From contig NZ_CP119082.1 in NCBI RefSeq assembly GCF_029027965.1, positions 2,396,001 to 2,460,000 on the forward strand: a stretch of 64,000 bases of DNA, given 5' to 3'. Each line of letters begins with the position of its first letter. The stretch's first letter is position 1. A program made the translations under genes and the position numbers. Positions 1 through 8,936 of this stretch are shown in pieces. Origin of the DNA: Paracoccus sp. S3-43. Its GTDB lineage: Bacteria; Pseudomonadota; Alphaproteobacteria; Rhodobacterales; Rhodobacteraceae. The notes under the pieces were generated by a model. That model made no database searches and was not told the origin of the DNA. It saw only the letters and a program-made list of their open reading frames with translations.

Positions 1-894
1 CCGACCCAGCCGTCGAACTGGCGCGCGGCGGGCGCCCTGCCCGACTGGATGGCCCGGCGCGGCCGCATCGGCATGGGCGGCGTCGACACCCGCCGCCTGA
101 CCCGCGCGATCCGCCAGCAGGGCGCGCCGCATGTGGTGCTGGCCCATGACCCGGACGGCAATTTCGACATCGCCGCGATGGTCGCCCGCGCCCGCGCCTG
201 GACCGGCATCGTCGGGCTGGATCTGGCCAAGGATGTCACCTGCCGCCAAGGCTATCGCTGGGACCAGGGCGCCTGGGAATGGGGCAAGGGCTTCGGCACC
301 CAGCCCGGACGGAAGCCCTTCAAGGTCGTGGCCCTGGATTATGGCGCGAAACGCAACATCCTGCGGTCGCTGGTGGCTTACGGCGCCGATGTGACCGTCC
401 TGCCCGCCACCGCCACGGCCGAGGAGGTTCTGGCCCATGACCCCGAGGGCGTGTTCCTGTCGAACGGTCCCGGCGACCCCGAGGCGACGGGCGAATATGC
501 CGTGCCGATGATCCAGACCCTGCTGGACCGCGACTTGCCGATCTTCGGCATCTGCCTGGGCCACCAGATGCTGGCGCTGGCGCTTGGCGCGCGGACGGTG
601 AAGATGGGCCACGGCCATCACGGCGCGAACCATCCGGTGCGCGACACCGAAACCGGCAAGGTCGAGATCACCTCGATGAACCACGGCTTCGCGGTGGACA
701 GCCAGACCCTGCCTCTGGGCGTGATCGAAACCCATGTCAGCCTGTTCGACGGCAGCAATTGCGGCATCCGGGTTCAGGGCAAGCCGGTGTTCTCGGTGCA
801 ATACCACCCCGAGGCCGCGCCGGGGCCGCAGGACAGCCTGTATCTGTTCCAGCGTTTCGCCGACGCCATGCGCAGCCGCCGCGCGGGCGCTTAA
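1..894 (+). CDS. carA: Carbamoyl-phosphate synthase small subunit, 3' part
   Basis: The frame is open from the first base, so the gene begins outside the window. CarA is the glutaminase subunit of carbamoyl-phosphate synthase; it hydrolyses glutamine and passes ammonia to CarB for pyrimidine and arginine synthesis in the cytoplasm. The visible part holds the end of the N-terminal domain (GMGGVDTRRLTR) and the class I glutamine amidotransferase domain. The nucleophile elbow reads FGICLGHQ, with the catalytic Cys, and the His/Glu pair is seen in SVQYHPEA near the C terminus; SNGPGDPE is also conserved. The C terminus looks complete and ends 54 bases before the next gene. No carB lies downstream, so the two subunits are not adjacent here. 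The family call is very secure. Confidence 0.97.
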   Translation, partial: PTQPSNWRAAGALPDWMARRGRIGMGGVDTRRLTRAIRQQGAPHVVLAHDPDGNFDIAAMVARARAWTGIVGLDLAKDVTCRQGYRWDQGAWEWGKGFGTQPGRKPFKVVALDYGAKRNILRSLVAYGADVTVLPATATAEEVLAHDPEGVFLSNGPGDPEATGEYAVPMIQTLLDRDLPIFGICLGHQMLALALGARTVKMGHGHHGANHPVRDTETGKVEITSMNHGFAVDSQTLPLGVIETHVSLFDGSNCGIRVQGKPVFSVQYHPEAAPGPQDSLYLFQRFADAMRSRRAGA

Positions 895-920
895 CCCCTT
901 CTTAACCGCTTTTATGCCAC

Positions 921-952
921 CCATGGGCGATCCAACAGGGAATCGCCCATGG
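921..952 (+). promoter_or_regulatory. 11-bp inverted repeat covering the start codon of the next gene
   Basis: CCATGGGCGAT at 921-931 is the perfect reverse complement of 942-952, with a 10-base spacer. The right arm contains the ATG at 949, and the only Shine-Dalgarno-like bases (AGGGA, 937-941) lie in the loop. In mRNA this would form a stable hairpin hiding the start codon. A role in translational control is inference. Confidence 0.55.
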
Positions 953-3009
953 TCAGTCCTCAACCAGTTGCCTTTGTTCCCCACGATGCTGCCCCCGCGC
1001 CGACCATGGCGCCGCGCCACCAGGCGCCGCTGGGGCAGTTGCTGCTGGAAGACGGCGCCGTCGATCCCGGCAACCTGCTGAAGGCCAGCGTGATGCGCGG
1101 GCGGCAGGACAGCCGCCTGGGCCAGATCCTTCTGTCGCAAGGCTGGGTCACGCCCGAGGCGCTGCTGCGCGCGCTGTGCCGCCAGTGGCGGACCTCGGCG
1201 CTCGATCCCGCCCGGACGCCGGGCGATCCGCGCCTGATCGACGCCCTGGGCGCGGAATTCTGCCTGGCCAACGCCATCCTGCCCTGGCGCCGCATCGGCG
1301 GCGTCACCTGGATCGCCACCGCCCGCCCCGAGCTTTTCGCGGACCTGATCCCCGGCCTGCCCGACAGCTTCGGCAAGGTGCGGATGCTTTTGTGTTCCGA
1401 AGACCAGGTGCAGGCCGCCGTCCTGGCATCGCGCCGCATCGCCATGATCCGCAAGGCCGAGATGCGCGTGCCTGCCGCCGAATCCTGCCGGTCCCGGAAC
1501 GAGGCGCGGACCGGCCGCATCGCCTTGGGCGTCATGGCGGGGCTGGCGCTTGGGCTGTGGCTGGTGCCGGTGGCGGTGCTGTCGGCGCTGACCCTGTGGG
1601 CCACGCTGTCGCTGATCGCGCAAAGCGGTCTGAAGCTGGCGGCCCTTGTCGCCAGCCGCCGCATCCAGGCCGAGGAACGCGCCCAGTCCGAAGACCTCGC
1701 CCAGGGCCGCGCCGCGCGGGCCGAAATGACCGGCCCGCTGCCCGTGATCTCGGTCATGGTGCCGCTGTTTCGCGAAAGCGATGTCGCGGGCAAGCTGGTG
1801 GTGCGGCTGTCGCGCCTGGACTATCCGCGAGAGCTGATGGACATCCTGCTGGTGATCGAGGCCAGCGACCAGGTGACCCGCAACGCCCTGCAAGGCGCGC
1901 GCCTGCCCGGCTGGATCCGCGTGGTCGAGGTGCCGAACGGCCCCGTCCAGACCAAGCCCCGCGCGCTGAACTATGCCCTGAACTTCTGCCGGGGCGCGAT
2001 CATCGGCGTCTGGGACGCCGAGGACCGGCCCGATCCCGACCAGCTGCATACCGTCGCGCGCCGCTTCCATTTCGCCGCCACCGACGTGGCCTGCCTGCAA
2101 GGCGCGCTGGATTACTACAACCCGCGCACCAACTGGCTGGCGCGCTGCTTCACCATCGAATACGCGGCCTGGTTCCGGGTGATCCTGCCGGGCGTGGCGC
2201 GGCTGGGCCTGGTCGTGCCGCTGGGCGGGACGACGCTGTTCTTCCGCCGCGACGCATTGGAGCAGGTCGGCGCCTGGGACGCCTGGAACGTGACCGAGGA
2301 TGCTGACCTGGGCGTGCGCCTGGCCCGGCGCGGCTGGCGGACCGAGATCATCGACACCACCACCGACGAAGAGGCGAATTGCCGCGCCCTGCCCTGGATC
2401 AAGCAGCGGTCCCGCTGGTTGAAAGGCTACGCGATGACCTGGGGCGTCCACATGCGCAACCCGCGCCTGCTGTGGCGCGAACTTGGCGCCTGGCGCTTCA
2501 TCGGCTTCCAGATCCAGTTCCTGGGCAGCCTGTCGCAATACCTGCTGGCCCCGATCCTGTGGAGCTTCTGGCTGCTGAGCCTGGGCCTGCCCCATCCGCT
2601 GCGCGAGCCGCTGGCGGGGGTCTGGGGCGGCTATGCGATTCCGGCGCTGTTCGGGACGTTCGTCGCCTCCGAACTGCTGTCGATCGGGGTCGGCATGTGG
2701 GCCGTGCGCGCCGACAAGCATCGCCACCTGATCTATTGGGTGCCCAGCCTGCACCTGTATTTCCCGCTGGGCTGCCTGGCCGGGTGGAAGGCCATCTACG
2801 AGGTCGTCGTGAAGCCCTTCTACTGGGACAAGACCGCGCATGGCATCTATGACGCGGCCGATGCGGCGGTGACCCTGCCCGAGGGGACCGTTTCGATCCC
2901 CCTGCTGGGACAGATCGGCGATCCCGCCTCCGCCGTCCGGCGCGCAGCGCCCGCGCCCCTTGTGGACATCGCCGCGCCGCCTGCCGTGCCGGTCCGCAAA
3001 AGCGCCTGA
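949..3009 (+). CDS. Membrane family 2 glycosyltransferase with MshEN-like N-terminal domain
   Basis: This is a processive-type GT2 enzyme that probably makes or extends an extracellular polysaccharide at the inner membrane. Residues about 24-75 hold two tandem LGxxLLxxG motifs (LGQLLLEDG and LGQILLSQG, each followed by spaced leucines), the pattern of MshEN/T2SSE-N domains, some of which bind cyclic di-GMP. Hydrophobic segments at about 190-230 precede the catalytic domain. That domain shows VMVPLFRE (about 268), WDAEDRP (about 352), TEDADLG (about 448) and the QRSRW motif (about 485). Four further hydrophobic stretches follow to about residue 640. The ATG at 949 lies in the right arm of an 11-bp inverted repeat. 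The sugar and acceptor are unknown and no polysaccharide operon surrounds it. The GT2 call is firm; ligand binding is inferred. Confidence 0.9.
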   Translation: MVSPQPVAFVPHDAAPAPTMAPRHQAPLGQLLLEDGAVDPGNLLKASVMRGRQDSRLGQILLSQGWVTPEALLRALCRQWRTSALDPARTPGDPRLIDALGAEFCLANAILPWRRIGGVTWIATARPELFADLIPGLPDSFGKVRMLLCSEDQVQAAVLASRRIAMIRKAEMRVPAAESCRSRNEARTGRIALGVMAGLALGLWLVPVAVLSALTLWATLSLIAQSGLKLAALVASRRIQAEERAQSEDLAQGRAARAEMTGPLPVISVMVPLFRESDVAGKLVVRLSRLDYPRELMDILLVIEASDQVTRNALQGARLPGWIRVVEVPNGPVQTKPRALNYALNFCRGAIIGVWDAEDRPDPDQLHTVARRFHFAATDVACLQGALDYYNPRTNWLARCFTIEYAAWFRVILPGVARLGLVVPLGGTTLFFRRDALEQVGAWDAWNVTEDADLGVRLARRGWRTEIIDTTTDEEANCRALPWIKQRSRWLKGYAMTWGVHMRNPRLLWRELGAWRFIGFQIQFLGSLSQYLLAPILWSFWLLSLGLPHPLREPLAGVWGGYAIPALFGTFVASELLSIGVGMWAVRADKHRHLIYWVPSLHLYFPLGCLAGWKAIYEVVVKPFYWDKTAHGIYDAADAAVTLPEGTVSIPLLGQIGDPASAVRRAAPAPLVDIAAPPAVPVRKSA

Positions 3010-3067
3010 ACCGGACGGGCGCGTGACAGGGGCGGCATCGCTGTCCCCCACCGGGCGCGGGCGCCTG

Positions 3068-5872
3068 TCAGCCCACATCGACCGGCAGGGCCGCGTCGAT
3101 CAGGGACGCGGCCTCGGCGCAGTGGTCGCGCAGCCGCCGGGCCAGGTCGTCCACGCCGGCCGCGCCGCTTTCGCGCAGCAGCAATTCCTGTCCGCCCAAG
3201 CCGATCTCCTCCATGTCCAGCGGCTTCGTGGTCAGCAGCCGCCCCGAGGCGTGAAGCCGCCACAGAAACCGCCAGATCGACCCCAGCCGGTCCGCATCCG
3301 CCGCAGCGATCAGCCCGGCCCGCCGCCCCGCGCGCAGTTGCGCCAGCGTCCCCCGCGCCGGATCGCCCGCCCGCAGCGCCAGCGATTGCGCCAGCAGGTC
3401 GATGTCCTGCAGCCGCCCCGGCCCGACCTTGGCCTCCCACGCGCCATCCAGCGGACGGGCGGCGAAGATGCGTTCGCGCATGTCCGCCAGATCCGGCATC
3501 ACGCGCGGATCGCGGCCGCGACTGCGCAAGACCTCCAGCCGCAGCGCCTCGACATCATGGGCCAGTTCCTCGGCCCTGTCGCCCGCCCAGGCCGCGACGC
3601 GGGCGCGGGTCAGGGCCAGATGTTCCCAGGTCCAGGCCTCGGTCATCTGATAGCTCTCGAAGCTCTGGATCGCGGTCGCGACCGGACCCTGCCGCCCCGA
3701 CGGGCGCAGGCGCATGTCCACCTCATAAAGCCGCCCCTCGGCCGTGGGGGCCGACACGGCGGTGATCATCGCCTGGGTCAGCCGCGCGTAATAGGGGCGC
3801 GCCGCCAGCGGGCGCGGCCCGTCCGAGGATTCGGTCCCCGCCGCGTCATAGATCACGATCAGGTCCAGATCGGATCCCGCGTTCAGGCTGCGCGCGCCCA
3901 GCGAGCCCATGCCCAGCACCACCGCCCCCCGCCCCGGCGGCGGCCCATGCTTGCGGGTGAAATCGGCGGCGGTGACGGGAAACAGCGCGCCCAGGCAGGC
4001 ATCGGCGATATCGGCATATTGGACGGCGGCCTCGTCCGCGTCGATCAGCCCGCGCAGGTGATGGACGCCGACCCGGAAATGCCATTCATGCGCCCAGCGG
4101 CGGGCAGTGTCCAAGGCGGCCTCGTATCCGCCGCCCGGCCCGGTCAGCGCGGAATGCAGCAGCCGGTCGGCATCGGCGCGCAGCCCCCGCGCGCCCGGCC
4201 AGGGCGAAAAGAAGCTGCCCCCCAGCACCGCGTCCAGGACGGCCGAATGCCGGGTCAGATAGGCGGCAAGGCCCGGCGCGCTGCCGCAGATGTCGACCAG
4301 CAGGTCGATCAGTTGGGGATTGGCCTCGAACAGGGAAAAGATCTGCACGCCAGCGGGCAGCGCCGACAGGAAGGCGTCGAAGCGCGACAGCGCCTCGTTC
4401 GGGTGGCCGGTGCGGGCCATGCGCGACAGCAGTTCCGGTTCGACGCGGCGGAAGATCTGCTGCGCGCGGGTGGACCGCAGCGCGGGATAGGTCTGCCAGC
4501 GGTCGATGATCGCCTGCGATTCCGCCGAGATCGCGGGGCGCGCCGCCGTATCTGCGGGCGAGAAGAAGCTGTCGGTCAGATCGTGGACATGTTCCAGCCG
4601 CGCGCGCAGCCGGGCGGACCAGGCCTCGGCGTCGGCATCGCCCATCATCGCCGCGATCAGCGCCACCCCGGCCGCATCGCGCGGCAGGCAATGGGTCTGG
4701 GCGTCGTTCACCATCTGGATGCGGTGTTCGATGTCGCGATGTTCGCGATAGTGATCGGTCAGCTGCCGCGCCACATCCGCAGGGATCCACCCCTTGTCCG
4801 CCAAGGCCGCCAGCCCGCCCACCGTGTCGCGCCGGCGCAGGTCCGGGTCGCGCCCGCCCGCGATCAACTGGCGGGTCTGGGTGAAGAATTCGATCTCGCG
4901 GATGCCGCCGCGACCCAGCTTCAGGTTGTGGCCGGGAATCTCCAGCCGCCCGCCCAGGCCCTTGTGGTCGCGGATCCGCAGGCGCATGTCGTGGGCGTCC
5001 TGGATCGCCGCGAAGTCCAGATGCTTGCGCCAGACGAAGGGGCGCAATTCACGCAGGAAGCGTTCGCCCGCCGCGACGTCGCCCGCCGCCGCCCGCGCCT
5101 TGATGAAGGCCGCGCGTTCCCAGGTTCGTCCCTCGGCCTCGTAATAGGCCAGGGCGGCGGCGGTCGAGATGCAGACCGGAGTCACCGCCGCGTCGGGCCG
5201 CAGCCGCAGGTCGGTTCGGAAGACATAGCCGTGCTCGGTCACGTCCGACAGCATCGTCGCCATCTTGCGCGTGGCCCGGATCAACGCGGCGCGCGCCTCC
5301 TGCTGGTCGGATCCCGCATAGGCGGTTTCATCGAACAGCACGATCAGGTCGATGTCCGAGCTGTAGTTCAGCTCGCGCGCGCCGCCCTTGCCCATCGCCA
5401 GGGCGAAGAGGCCGCCCGCATCGGCAGCGGTTTCGGGCAGCTTGCCGCGCCGGCGTTCCTGGGCGACCTGGACCCGCAGCGCCAGGTCGACGGCGCGGTC
5501 GGCCAGGTCGGACAGCGTGCCCGTCACCTGTTCCAGCGGCCAGACACCGCCCAGATCGGCCAGGGCGGTCAACAGCGCCACGCGGCGCTTGGCCCGGCGC
5601 AGGGCCACCGCCAGGTCGTCGGGGGACAGGGCCTCGAATCCCGCCGTCTCGCGCGCGACCACGTCGTCATGGTTCAGCGCGCCGGGCAGCCAGTCCGCCT
5701 CTTTCGCCAGCAGTCCCGCCAGATAGGGGCTGCATCCGGCGGCACCGCCGATCAGGTCCGACAGGGCCGGATCAAGCGCCGGATCCAGGGTCAGGAACAG
5801 GGCAAGCACATGCCGCGCCCGGTCGGGGTCGGCGGCGATCGGGTGGCGGGTGATGCGGGCTGCGAAATCCAT
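3068..5872 (-). CDS. glnE: Bifunctional glutamine synthetase adenylyltransferase/adenylyl-removing enzyme
   Basis: GlnE adds AMP to glutamine synthetase and removes it, so setting nitrogen assimilation according to the PII proteins. The protein is 934 residues, the normal length. Two nucleotidyltransferase domains are visible: the N-terminal adenylyl-removing half with SSDIDLIVLFD at about residue 170, and the C-terminal adenylyltransferase half with GSLGARSLNAGSDLDLIVIYD-type residues at about 660. Helical regulatory segments lie between them. The gene converges on the glycosyltransferase and stands alone, with the divergent bpt gene starting 194 bases beyond its start codon. With ptsP elsewhere in the window it is one of two nitrogen-signalling genes here. 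The intergenic stretch upstream has an AT-rich segment that could hold promoters for both divergent genes. Confidence 0.96.
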   Translation of the reverse strand: MDFAARITRHPIAADPDRARHVLALFLTLDPALDPALSDLIGGAAGCSPYLAGLLAKEADWLPGALNHDDVVARETAGFEALSPDDLAVALRRAKRRVALLTALADLGGVWPLEQVTGTLSDLADRAVDLALRVQVAQERRRGKLPETAADAGGLFALAMGKGGARELNYSSDIDLIVLFDETAYAGSDQQEARAALIRATRKMATMLSDVTEHGYVFRTDLRLRPDAAVTPVCISTAAALAYYEAEGRTWERAAFIKARAAAGDVAAGERFLRELRPFVWRKHLDFAAIQDAHDMRLRIRDHKGLGGRLEIPGHNLKLGRGGIREIEFFTQTRQLIAGGRDPDLRRRDTVGGLAALADKGWIPADVARQLTDHYREHRDIEHRIQMVNDAQTHCLPRDAAGVALIAAMMGDADAEAWSARLRARLEHVHDLTDSFFSPADTAARPAISAESQAIIDRWQTYPALRSTRAQQIFRRVEPELLSRMARTGHPNEALSRFDAFLSALPAGVQIFSLFEANPQLIDLLVDICGSAPGLAAYLTRHSAVLDAVLGGSFFSPWPGARGLRADADRLLHSALTGPGGGYEAALDTARRWAHEWHFRVGVHHLRGLIDADEAAVQYADIADACLGALFPVTAADFTRKHGPPPGRGAVVLGMGSLGARSLNAGSDLDLIVIYDAAGTESSDGPRPLAARPYYARLTQAMITAVSAPTAEGRLYEVDMRLRPSGRQGPVATAIQSFESYQMTEAWTWEHLALTRARVAAWAGDRAEELAHDVEALRLEVLRSRGRDPRVMPDLADMRERIFAARPLDGAWEAKVGPGRLQDIDLLAQSLALRAGDPARGTLAQLRAGRRAGLIAAADADRLGSIWRFLWRLHASGRLLTTKPLDMEEIGLGGQELLLRESGAAGVDDLARRLRDHCAEAASLIDAALPVDVG

Positions 5873-6066
5873 GCCCGGCAGACTAGCCCAAGGCCCTTTG
5901 CCGTCAACGCCCCGTTCGGCGGGCCGTTCAAGCTTTAACCCTTTCCCCGCTTGGCGGGTGGTGCAATCATTGTTAGGCTTTCGCGCAATCGACAGGTCGG
6001 AAACACGGATCCTTTTTGGCGCATGATCAATTCTGGAACGACACTCCGCCGTAAAGGCCCGCGCTG

Positions 6067-6906
6067 ATGCGTCATACCCTGCCCCATGCGCCGCAATTTT
6101 ATGTGACGGCTCCGCAGCCCTGCCCCTATCTGCATGGCCGCGCCGAACGCAAGCTGTTCACCGCGCTGCATGGCGACAATGCGGCGGAACTGAACAACGC
6201 CCTGTCGCGCCAGGGTTTCCGGCGGTCGCAGAACGTCCTCTATCGGCCCAGTTGCGAAAGCTGCGTGGCCTGCATGTCGGCGCGGATCCGGGTGGCGGAT
6301 TTCCAGCCCTCGCGCACGCAGCGGCGGCTGATGCGGCGCAATGCGGGCCTGCGGCGCCTGGCCACAAGCGCCTGGGCGACCGAGGAACAGTTCGACCTGT
6401 TCCGCCGCTATCTGGACAGCCGCCATGCGGACGGCGGGATGGCCGACATGGATATCTTCGAATTCGCCGCCATGATCGAGGAGACGCCGGTCAAGACCCG
6501 CGTGATCGAATACCGGTGCAGCGGGGACAATCCCGAACGGCTGGCGCCCGGCGACGATTTCCTGGCCGCCGTCTGCCTGACCGACGTGCTGGATGACGGG
6601 CTGAGCCTCGTCTACAGCTTCTACCATCCGATCCTGCAACCGGCCAGCCTGGGCACATACCTGATCCTCGACCATATCGAGATCGCGCGGGCGGCCAAGC
6701 TGCCCTATATCTATCTGGGCTATTGGGTGCCGGGCAGCCGCAAGATGGATTACAAGGCGCGCTTTTCCGCGCTGGAGATCTACAAGGGCGGGGTCTGGCA
6801 GAATATCGGCGACCCCCAGGATCATTCGAACGAGGCCCATCCCCTGTCCGTCGATCCCATCGTCGAACAGGTCGCGCGCATCGCCCTGCCGCAATTCGAT
6901 CGCTGA
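6067..6906 (+). CDS. bpt: Aspartate/glutamate leucyltransferase (arginyltransferase family)
   Basis: This is a bacterial N-end-rule aminoacyl-tRNA-protein transferase. Family members attach leucine (or arginine) from charged tRNA to proteins with N-terminal Asp or Glu, marking them for ClpAP. The 279-residue length is typical. The N-terminal domain carries [15 protein letters not shown] and the conserved cysteine cluster SCESCVACM; the C-terminal GNAT-like domain has [18 protein letters not shown] and [15 protein letters not shown]. The ATG at 6067 follows a short gap with no clear strong ribosome site. It lies divergent from glnE and just upstream of the ilvI promoter region. Whether leucine or arginine is transferred cannot be told from sequence reading; alphaproteobacterial members are annotated both ways. 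Confidence 0.93.
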   Translation: MRHTLPHAPQFYVTAPQPCPYLHGRAERKLFTALHGDNAAELNNALSRQGFRRSQNVLYRPSCESCVACMSARIRVADFQPSRTQRRLMRRNAGLRRLATSAWATEEQFDLFRRYLDSRHADGGMADMDIFEFAAMIEETPVKTRVIEYRCSGDNPERLAPGDDFLAAVCLTDVLDDGLSLVYSFYHPILQPASLGTYLILDHIEIARAAKLPYIYLGYWVPGSRKMDYKARFSALEIYKGGVWQNIGDPQDHSNEAHPLSVDPIVEQVARIALPQFDR

Positions 6907-6965
6907 TCCGCGAAAGAAAATTACAATTTTTGCGCGATACGCGTCATTTTATCCGCGCGACCCCA

Positions 6966-6994
6966 TTGACCCTGTCCGGCCGCCTCCATAGTTT
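6966..6994 (+). promoter_or_regulatory. Candidate promoter for ilvI
   Basis: TTGACC at 6966-6971 and TAGTTT at 6989-6994 are separated by 17 bases, fitting a sigma-70 type promoter with a weak -10 box. It lies about 55 bases before the preferred ilvI start. Spacing and the -35 match support it; no attenuator-like leader peptide was recognised. Confidence 0.35.
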
Positions 6995-7048
6995 GCGCCG
7001 ACTCGCGGACGGTTTGCGCCGCCGGGTCTAGATGTGATGGAGGAAGGC

Positions 7049-8803
7049 ATGTCCCGAATGATGACGGGTGCAAGAATGGTTGTCGAAGCCTTGCGCGATC
7101 AGGGCGTCGATACGGTATTCGGCTATCCGGGCGGGGCGGTGCTACCCATCTATGACGAGATTTTCCAGCAGAACGACATCACCCATGTCCTGGTGCGCCA
7201 CGAACAGGGCGCGGTCCACATGGCCGAAGGCTATGCCCGGTCCACGGGCAAGCCGGGGGTCGTGCTGGTCACCTCGGGTCCGGGCGCGACGAATGCCGTC
7301 ACCGGGCTGACCGACGCGCTGCTGGATTCGATCCCGCTGGTCGTGCTGTCGGGCCAGGTTCCGACCTTCATGATCGGCACCGACGGCTTCCAGGAGGCCG
7401 ATACGGTCGGCATCACCCGCCCCTGCACCAAGCACAACTGGCTGGTCAAGGACACCGACAGGCTGGCCGAGACGATCCACAAGGCCTTCCAGGTCGCCAC
7501 CTCGGGGCGGCCGGGGCCGGTGCTGGTCGATATTCCGAAGGACGTGCAGTTCGCCAGCGGCGCCTATGTCGGGCCGAAGCAGGTGGAACCCGCCCGCTAT
7601 CAGCCGGTCCGCAAGGGCGACATCCAGGCGATCACCCGGCTGGTGGAACTGATAGAGGGGGCGGAACGACCGATCCTCTATACCGGCGGCGGCGTCATCA
7701 ATTCCGGTCCCGGCGCCAGCCAGCTTTTGCGCGAACTGGCGGATGCGACCGGATTCCCGGTGACCTCGACCCTGATGGGGCTGGGCGCCTATCCGGCATC
7801 GGGCAAGAACTGGCTGGGAATGCTGGGGATGCACGGGCTGTACGAGGCGAACCTGGCGATGCATGGCTGCGACCTGATGATCAATATCGGCGCGCGCTTC
7901 GACGACCGCATCACCGGGCGCGTGGCCGATTTCAGCCCGCATTCGGTCAAGGCGCATATCGACATCGACCCGTCCAGCATCAACAAGGTGATCCGGGTCG
8001 ACATCCCCATCGTCGGCGATGTGGGCCATGTCCTGGAGGATCTGCTGAAGGTCTGGAAATCGCGCGGCCGCAAGGTCAACGGCCCGGCCCTGCGCGAGTG
8101 GTGGGCGCAGATCGAGGGCTGGAAGGCCAGGAAATGCCTTGCCTATCGCAACAGCGATTCGCTGATCAAGCCGCAATACGCCCTGGAACGGCTGGAGGCG
8201 CTGACCAAGGGCCGCGACCGTTACATCACGACCGAGGTCGGCCAGCACCAGATGTGGGCGGCGCAATACCTGCATTTCGACCAGCCGAATCGCTGGATGA
8301 CCTCGGGCGGGCTGGGGACCATGGGTTACGGGTTGCCCGCCAGCATCGGCGTGCAGATGGCCCATCCCGAAGCCCTGGTCATCAATGTCGCGGGCGATGC
8401 CAGCTGGCTGATGAACATGCAGGAAATGGGCACGGCGGTGCAGTTCCGCCTGCCGGTCAAGCAGTTCATCCTGAACAACGAACGGCTGGGCATGGTGCGG
8501 CAATGGCAGCAATTGCTGCATGGAGAGCGTTACAGCCAGTCCTGGTCGGACAGCCTGCCCGATTTCGTCAAGCTGGCGGACGCCTTCGGCTGCAAGGGCG
8601 CGGTGGTCAAGGATCCGAAAGGTCTGGACGAGGCGATCCAGCAGATGCTGGATTACGACGGCCCGTTCATCCTGGATGTCCTGGTCGAGAAGCACGAGAA
8701 CTGCTTCCCGATGATCCCCTCGGGCAAGCCGCATAACGAGATGCTGCTGGGCGAGGCCGCGACATTCGGGGTGATCGAATCGGAAGGCGCGGTGCTGGTT
8801 TGA
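7049..8803 (+). CDS. ilvI: Acetolactate synthase large (catalytic) subunit
   Basis: The enzyme condenses two pyruvates, or pyruvate with 2-oxobutyrate, in the first shared step of valine, leucine and isoleucine synthesis, using thiamine diphosphate and FAD. The ThDP-activating glutamate is in RHEQGAVHMAEGYAR (about residue 52). The ThDP-binding motif starts at GDASWLMNMQE (about 447). The central FAD-binding domain carries GARFDDRITG. I chose the ATG at 7049 because GGAGGAAGG lies just before it; GTG at 7034 and ATG at 7037 are in frame but would place that ribosome site inside the gene. The small subunit follows after 133 bases. Length (584 residues) and motifs are normal, so it is very likely active. 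Confidence 0.97.
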   Translation: MSRMMTGARMVVEALRDQGVDTVFGYPGGAVLPIYDEIFQQNDITHVLVRHEQGAVHMAEGYARSTGKPGVVLVTSGPGATNAVTGLTDALLDSIPLVVLSGQVPTFMIGTDGFQEADTVGITRPCTKHNWLVKDTDRLAETIHKAFQVATSGRPGPVLVDIPKDVQFASGAYVGPKQVEPARYQPVRKGDIQAITRLVELIEGAERPILYTGGGVINSGPGASQLLRELADATGFPVTSTLMGLGAYPASGKNWLGMLGMHGLYEANLAMHGCDLMINIGARFDDRITGRVADFSPHSVKAHIDIDPSSINKVIRVDIPIVGDVGHVLEDLLKVWKSRGRKVNGPALREWWAQIEGWKARKCLAYRNSDSLIKPQYALERLEALTKGRDRYITTEVGQHQMWAAQYLHFDQPNRWMTSGGLGTMGYGLPASIGVQMAHPEALVINVAGDASWLMNMQEMGTAVQFRLPVKQFILNNERLGMVRQWQQLLHGERYSQSWSDSLPDFVKLADAFGCKGAVVKDPKGLDEAIQQMLDYDGPFILDVLVEKHENCFPMIPSGKPHNEMLLGEAATFGVIESEGAVLV

Positions 8804-8814
8804 AACTGTCGCGT

Positions 8815-8852
8815 GGGGGCTTTGCCCCCGCCTGCCGGCGGGGGGGCAGGCG
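8815..8852. repeat. Two GC-rich hairpins in the ilvI-ilvH spacer
   Basis: GGGGGC (8815-8820) pairs with GCCCCC (8824-8829), and CGCCTGCC (8829-8836) pairs with GGCAGGCG (8845-8852). No T-run follows, so they are poor terminators; they could stabilise or space the operon mRNA. Confidence 0.5.
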
Positions 8853-8902
8853 TTCGTCGCTGAATATGGTCCACCGGACCCTTTTCCGGGCGCTCCTCAC
8901 CC

Positions 8903-8918
8903 CCTCGGGATATTTCTG
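8903..8918. repeat. REP-like intergenic motif, copy 1
   Basis: CCCTCGGGATATTTC lies between ilvI and ilvH. A related sequence occurs on the other strand at 21823-21838, downstream of the NAD-epimerase gene, with about 13 of 16 bases shared. It looks like a small dispersed intergenic element; function unknown. Confidence 0.35.
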
Positions 8919-8936
8919 CCAAGATGAGGCAACACA

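Noticed and set aside
2960..5938. 992-codon open frame on the plus strand
   Set aside because: It is the antisense of glnE, low in complexity and rich in Arg, Gln and Pro as expected for shadows in high-GC DNA; glnE has clear catalytic motifs.
7142..8734. 530-codon open frame on the minus strand
   Set aside because: Antisense shadow of ilvI, with biased composition and no motifs.
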